This document shows, one piece after another, positions 59,783 through 64,000 of a stretch of 64,000 nucleotides of DNA. Origin of the DNA: Candidatus Anaerobutyricum avicola (GTDB lineage: Bacteria; Bacillota; Clostridia; Lachnospirales; Lachnospiraceae); assembly GCA_019113845.1 (NCBI GenBank), contig DXGQ01000031.1:1-64000 (forward strand), given 5' to 3'. Made by a program: the position numbers and the translations under genes. The stretch's first letter is position 1. Each line of letters opens with the position of its first letter. Under the pieces are notes generated by a model. The model did no database searches. It worked only from the letters and a program-made list of their open reading frames with translations, and was not told the DNA's origin.

Positions 59783-62700
59783 ATGTATTTAAAAAGTATA
59801 GAGATAAACGGATTTAAGTCTTTTGCCAACAAGATCGTGTTCGAGTTTCCACACGGCATCACCGGCATTGTGGGACCAAACGGCAGCGGAAAGAGTAATA
59901 TCGGCGACGCGGTACGCTGGGTGCTGGGGGAGCAGAGCGCAAAACAGCTGCGGGGTTCCCGGATGGAAGATGTCATTTTCTCCGGCACGGAGAACCGGCG
60001 GCCGCTGGGTTTTGCCTACGTGGCGATCGTCTTTGACAATCATGACAGAAGGATCGCCCTTGACTACGATGAGGTAAAGGTGGCGAGGCGGGTGTATCGC
60101 TCCGGTGAGAGCGAATACCTGTTAAATGGCGCTGCCTGCCGGCGGAGAGATATTGTGGAGATCTTTTATGATACCGGCATCGGGAAAGAAGGATACTCTA
60201 TCATCGGACAGGGACAGGTGGAAAAGATCTTAAGTGGAAAGATTGAGGACAGCCGGGAGCTTTTTGATGAAGCTGCCGGTATTGCCAAGTATAAGAAGAA
60301 TCGTTCTGTCACGGAGAAATCTCTGGAACAGGAAAGACAGAATCTTGAGAGAGTGACGGACGTTTTGCGGGAGCTTGAGGAGAGAGTCGGTCCCCTGGAA
60401 AAACAGAGCAAGACCGCAAAAGAATACCTGAAGTTGAGAGACCGGGAGAAGGAGCTGGATATCCATCTTTTTCTTCATGAGTATGAACAGACGCAGAAAG
60501 AACTGCAGGAGAACGGACAGCGGCAGGAGATCGTGACAAAGGACCTGGAAGAGACCAGGGTGAAGCACGAAAGCATTAAAGAAAAAAATAACGCTCTGCA
60601 GAAGGAGTCCGAAGAACTGCTGGCAAAGATTGAGGAGACAGAAGAGGAAAAAGAGAAGCTTTCCTCGCAGAAAGAGGAGCTTGACAGCAAACAGCTTTTT
60701 CTTCGCCATAAGATAGAGTCCAATGAGAGGATGATCGCCCATTACGAGGAGATCATCGGGCAGAATCAGGAGGACAGAAAGGCGAAGGAAGAAAAAGTCA
60801 GAGAGCAGCAGCGGCTGCAGGCAGAAGAGAAGGAGAAGCTGTCCGCAATGGAGGAAGAGCGGGCGCGCCTCGTACAGGAAAAAGAAGCACGCAATGCGGA
60901 AAAATTGAAGGCGGCGGAAAAACTGTCCATACAGAAGGATGCGCTTTTTTCCATGATGGACGATCAGCTTGATACCAAGGAGAAGATGAGCCGATATGAC
61001 ACGATGGAAGAACAGCTTCTGATCCGCAATGCGGAATATAACAGCCGGCTGATCGCGCTGCAGTCTGATCTGAAGGAATACAATAAAAAGAATGCTGCGC
61101 TGGAAGAAGAACTCCAAAAGACCCAGGCAGACTACGACGAAGCACTTGCGGCGCTTGCGGCGGAACAGAAAAAGGGGCAGGAGATTTCAGAAGAGGAAGA
61201 CCGTCTGAATACGACGCTGGCTCAGGAAAATCAGGATTTTCTGCGTGCCCGTTCCCGCTATGAGACGCTGGCAGGCATCAATGAACGCTATGAGGGATAT
61301 AATCAGTCCATCAAGCACATCATGGAGCAGAAAAAGAAGAATCCGGGCATCATCGGCGTGGTGGCGGATATTCTGACGCTGGATAAAAAGTATGAGACGG
61401 CCATTGAGATCGCGCTGGGAGGATCCCTGCAAAATGTGGTCACAGAGGACGATCAGGTTGCAAAGAAGATGATCGCCTTCTTAAAGCAGAACCGGTTTGG
61501 CCGGGCCACTTTCCTGCCTCTCACCAATATCCGCCGGCGAAACAGCGGTATTCATCCTTCCATTCTTGAGGAGGAGGGTGTCATCGGTCTTGCCAGTGAT
61601 CTGGTACACGTGGAGTCCCGGTTTGAGCCGCTGGTGCAGTTCCTTCTGGGACGCACCATTGTAGTGGATACCATAGAAAATGCTCTGATGTTATCCAGAA
61701 GAAATAACTACAGTCTCCGGGTGGTCACCATCGGCGGAGAACTGTTAAATCCGGGCGGTTCCATCACCGGAGGCGCTTACCGGCACTCCGGCAATCTTCT
61801 GGGAAGAAGACGGGAGATGGAAGAAAGCCGTCAGAAGATGGTCCAGGCGCAGGATGCCTGCAGAACATTGCAGGGACAGCTGGAAGAGATTTCTGCCAGG
61901 AAAACAGAGAGTGAAAGCCGGACAGAAAAGAGGCAGGAAAGTGTGACTGCCCTGCAATTGGCGCTTCATGACCTGGGACACCAGATTCCGGACCTTCTGG
62001 AGAAGGAAAAAGGGCTCAGGGAAAATATTGAGACGCTAAAAAAGGAGCATGCTTCTCTTCAGAAGCAGCTTCTGGAGATTCAGGCACAGAAAGAGATTCT
62101 GGCAGAGAGCCAGCGCAGCCATGAAGAGATTCATGAAAAGAGCAACGATGCCATGGACAGACTGGAGAAAGAGATCGCAGCTCTGGACGGGCAGATTCAT
62201 GATATGGAAGTACAGGAGAATCAGCTCATCCTGCACATTTCCCAGACAAAACAGCAGATAGAGTTTTATCAGGCGGACTGTGAGCGTCTGCGGGGTGAGA
62301 TACAGAACTGTGACAGCAGTATCGAGGGAAATGCCAGTCAGAAACAGGAGTTGCAGCGTCAAAATGAAGAGGCGCAGACCAGACAGCAGGAGGCAGCCGG
62401 AGAGACAGAAACGTTGTCTGAGCGTATCCGGGAGGTCTCCGGGGAACTGGAAACACTGAAAGAGGAGCAGCGGGCAGTCTCCGGAAAACATACGGTCATC
62501 TTCCGCGAGCTGGAAGAACAGAATGACCGGATGCTTCTTCTGGAAAAAGAAAATGCCCGTCTTGCGGCAAGGAAAGAAAAGCTGGAAACAGATCTGGCGG
62601 GCCGGGTGGATTATATGTGGGACAGCTACGAGCTTACCTATAATTACGCGCTGGAATTAAAGCATCATGATACAGATGAGAGCGCGGCAGCGGCATACCG

Positions 62701-63349
62701 CCAGGAGAAAAAAGAGATCACCCAGCAGATCAAACGCCTTGGCAACGTCAATGTGGGCGCCATCGAAGAATATAAAACGGTGGGCGAGAGATATGAATTC
62801 CTGCGGGGACAGTACGACGACATCAAGGAAGCGGAGGAGAAGCTTCTCACGATGATCGATGAGTTGAATGCCGCCATGCGGGAACAGTTCACAGAAAAGT
62901 TTGCCGAGATCCGGGAAATGTTCACCAACGTCTTTCGGGATCTGTTTGAAGGAGGCACAGCCGACCTGGAACTGATGGATGATGACAACATGCTGGAATG
63001 CGGTATCCGCATCGTGGCGCAGCCGCCGGGTAAGAAGCTGCAAAATATCATGCTGCTGTCCGGTGGAGAGCGGGCGCTCACCGCCATCGCTCTTTTGTTT
63101 GCCATCCAGAAGCTGAAGCCGTCGCCGTTCTGTCTCCTTGATGAGATCGAGGCGGCGCTGGACGACGCCAATATCGTTCGCTTTTCAAAATATTTAAAAC
63201 GGTTATCCGCCGACACGCAGTTTATCGTCATCACCCACCGGAGGGGAACGATGAGCGCGGCGGAAGCTTTATACGGCATCACCATGCAGGAAAAGGGCGT
63301 GTCGACGCTGATCTCTGTGGACCTGATCGACAAGGAATTGGAAGCCTGA
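59783..63349 (+). CDS. smc: Chromosome segregation protein SMC
   Basis: An 1188-aa SMC protein. Walker A GPNGSGKSNI lies near 32, the coiled coils at about 165-500 and 670-1010 flank a hinge (about 510-660, GIIGVVADILTLDKKYETAIEIALGG), and the C-terminal head has the signature LLSGGERALTAIALLFA and Walker B CLLDEIEAALDD. Condensin organises the chromosome. The ribosome site is weak (CAGGTG). It follows rnc by 25 bases and precedes ftsY. Confidence 0.97.
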   Translation: MYLKSIEINGFKSFANKIVFEFPHGITGIVGPNGSGKSNIGDAVRWVLGEQSAKQLRGSRMEDVIFSGTENRRPLGFAYVAIVFDNHDRRIALDYDEVKVARRVYRSGESEYLLNGAACRRRDIVEIFYDTGIGKEGYSIIGQGQVEKILSGKIEDSRELFDEAAGIAKYKKNRSVTEKSLEQERQNLERVTDVLRELEERVGPLEKQSKTAKEYLKLRDREKELDIHLFLHEYEQTQKELQENGQRQEIVTKDLEETRVKHESIKEKNNALQKESEELLAKIEETEEEKEKLSSQKEELDSKQLFLRHKIESNERMIAHYEEIIGQNQEDRKAKEEKVREQQRLQAEEKEKLSAMEEERARLVQEKEARNAEKLKAAEKLSIQKDALFSMMDDQLDTKEKMSRYDTMEEQLLIRNAEYNSRLIALQSDLKEYNKKNAALEEELQKTQADYDEALAALAAEQKKGQEISEEEDRLNTTLAQENQDFLRARSRYETLAGINERYEGYNQSIKHIMEQKKKNPGIIGVVADILTLDKKYETAIEIALGGSLQNVVTEDDQVAKKMIAFLKQNRFGRATFLPLTNIRRRNSGIHPSILEEEGVIGLASDLVHVESRFEPLVQFLLGRTIVVDTIENALMLSRRNNYSLRVVTIGGELLNPGGSITGGAYRHSGNLLGRRREMEESRQKMVQAQDACRTLQGQLEEISARKTESESRTEKRQESVTALQLALHDLGHQIPDLLEKEKGLRENIETLKKEHASLQKQLLEIQAQKEILAESQRSHEEIHEKSNDAMDRLEKEIAALDGQIHDMEVQENQLILHISQTKQQIEFYQADCERLRGEIQNCDSSIEGNASQKQELQRQNEEAQTRQQEAAGETETLSERIREVSGELETLKEEQRAVSGKHTVIFRELEEQNDRMLLLEKENARLAARKEKLETDLAGRVDYMWDSYELTYNYALELKHHDTDESAAAAYRQEKKEITQQIKRLGNVNVGAIEEYKTVGERYEFLRGQYDDIKEAEEKLLTMIDELNAAMREQFTEKFAEIREMFTNVFRDLFEGGTADLELMDDDNMLECGIRIVAQPPGKKLQNIMLLSGGERALTAIALLFAIQKLKPSPFCLLDEIEAALDDANIVRFSKYLKRLSADTQFIVITHRRGTMSAAEALYGITMQEKGVSTLISVDLIDKELEA

Positions 63350-63499
63350 CATATCTCTGACACGGATATACTGTCAGGACGCGGTCAAAAATAAAAAATA
63401 TTTTAAAGGAAACATTTTCAGATACAGGAAGAAATATATCAATGCGGGAAAATGCCGGAAAACGACAAAGAACTGTCCCGCGATAAAGAGGGAAAAAAT

Positions 63500-64000
63500 A
63501 TGGGAGAGAAAAAAGGATTTTTCAGCCGTCTGGTCAGCGGACTGACCAAGACGAGAAAAAATATTGCTTCCGGACTGGATGCGATTTTCAGCGGATTTTC
63601 TAAGATTGACGATGAATTTTACGAGGAACTGGAAGAGATTCTCATCATGGGAGATCTGGGTGTGGATACGACCATGAACATCATTGAGAATCTGCAGGAG
63701 AGAGTCAAAGAGGAGAAGATCAAAGAACCGGCCCAGTGCCGTCAGCTTCTCATAGACATTATCAAAGAGCAGATGAAGGTGGACGAGACAGCGTACGAGT
63801 ACGAGAACCGGACGTCCGTCGTGCTGGTGATCGGCGTCAACGGTGTCGGCAAGACGACCACCATCGGAAAACTTGCCGCACAGTTGAAAGCGCAGCACAA
63901 AAAGGTCATCATGGCGGCGGCAGATACCTTCCGGGCGGCGGCGATTGAACAGCTCACCGAGTGGTCGCACCGGGCCGGCGTGGATATCATCGCCCAGCAG
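63500..64000 (+). CDS. ftsY: Signal recognition particle receptor FtsY (5' part, runs off the window)
   Basis: A partial gene of 167 codons. The N domain ([35 protein letters not shown]) is followed by the GTPase G1 motif [15 protein letters not shown] and the start of the G domain to [13 protein letters not shown]. FtsY binds SRP at the membrane for co-translational insertion. ATG 63500 follows AGAGGG; an upstream in-frame ATG at 63452 is less likely. The C-terminal end is outside the window. Confidence 0.93.
   Translation, partial: MGEKKGFFSRLVSGLTKTRKNIASGLDAIFSGFSKIDDEFYEELEEILIMGDLGVDTTMNIIENLQERVKEEKIKEPAQCRQLLIDIIKEQMKVDETAYEYENRTSVVLVIGVNGVGKTTTIGKLAAQLKAQHKKVIMAAADTFRAAAIEQLTEWSHRAGVDIIAQQ

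Noticed and set aside
1..64000. CRISPR array, insertion sequence or prophage
   Set aside because: No spaced direct repeats, transposase, integrase or phage structural gene is seen anywhere in the window.

Overview
The window reads as chromosomal core DNA of an anaerobic, endospore-forming member of the Clostridia, most likely Lachnospiraceae. The evidence is gene content: spore genes (cotJ cluster, gerW, ylbJ), oxygen-defence genes typical of strict anaerobes (superoxide reductase, rubrerythrin), a giant 2-hydroxyacyl-CoA dehydratase activase, a DUF6465-like small protein, and Bacillus/Clostridia gene order (rpmB-asp23-fakA-like-recG; rsmD-coaD-ylbJ; yceD-rpmF-degV-plsX-rnc-smc-ftsY). I see no insertion sequence, prophage, CRISPR array, rRNA or tRNA. 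Protein functions are called by recognising family motifs by eye; no database search was run.

Layout. 1-2000: a long imperfect hairpin element, LexA-type boxes and a Y-family polymerase/YolD-like pair. 2000-6500: AIM24-like protein, HAD-IIA phosphatase, HD hydrolase, GH13 amylase, HPr-like protein. 6800-11400: a polar amino-acid ABC importer, then proB-proA. 11500-14100: a CmpB-type membrane protein and a cotJA/B fusion with cotJC. 14200-16600 (minus): a ribbon-helix-helix/SPFH pair with a palindromic promoter, then an HExxH protein. 16900-24200: small alarmone synthetase, Na/Ca exchanger, superoxide reductase, class II aldolase, mecA with a CIRCE-like operator, a chorismate mutase/ACT protein with a reduced dehydratase part, an unknown gene, metY. 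24400-28850: glucosaminidase, response regulator, VanZ-like protein, divergent sensor kinase, DUF6465-like protein. 29100-35300: hisH-hisF, then a LacI-type repressor divergent from araM-araB with duplicated operators. 35400-43100: the 1414-residue activase, LysM protein, rubrerythrin, CorA transporter, rhomboid-like protein. 43200-50500: an unknown gene, DUF2953 protein with a 72-bp minisatellite, gerW, rpmB, a 48-codon membrane gene on the minus strand, asp23, fakA-like, recG. 50500-55800: phosphatase, rsmD, coaD, coiled-coil protein, ylbJ, trpB2. 55800-64000: yceD, rpmF, degV, plsX, rnc, smc and the 5' part of ftsY.

How it fits together. The fakA-like kinase, the DegV protein and PlsX together could channel fatty acids into phospholipid synthesis. 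The LacI repressor, AraM and AraB form a pentose-linked regulon with two identical operators 84 bp apart, suited to looping. Superoxide reductase and rubrerythrin form an oxidative-stress pair, the latter with a Fur/PerR-like site. The least ordinary items are the CIRCE-like site at mecA, the SPFH/RHH pair with its operator, the unlisted 48-aa membrane gene, the hairpin at positions 6-216, the rhomboid-like protein lacking catalytic motifs, the reduced P-protein and the plsX leader hairpin.
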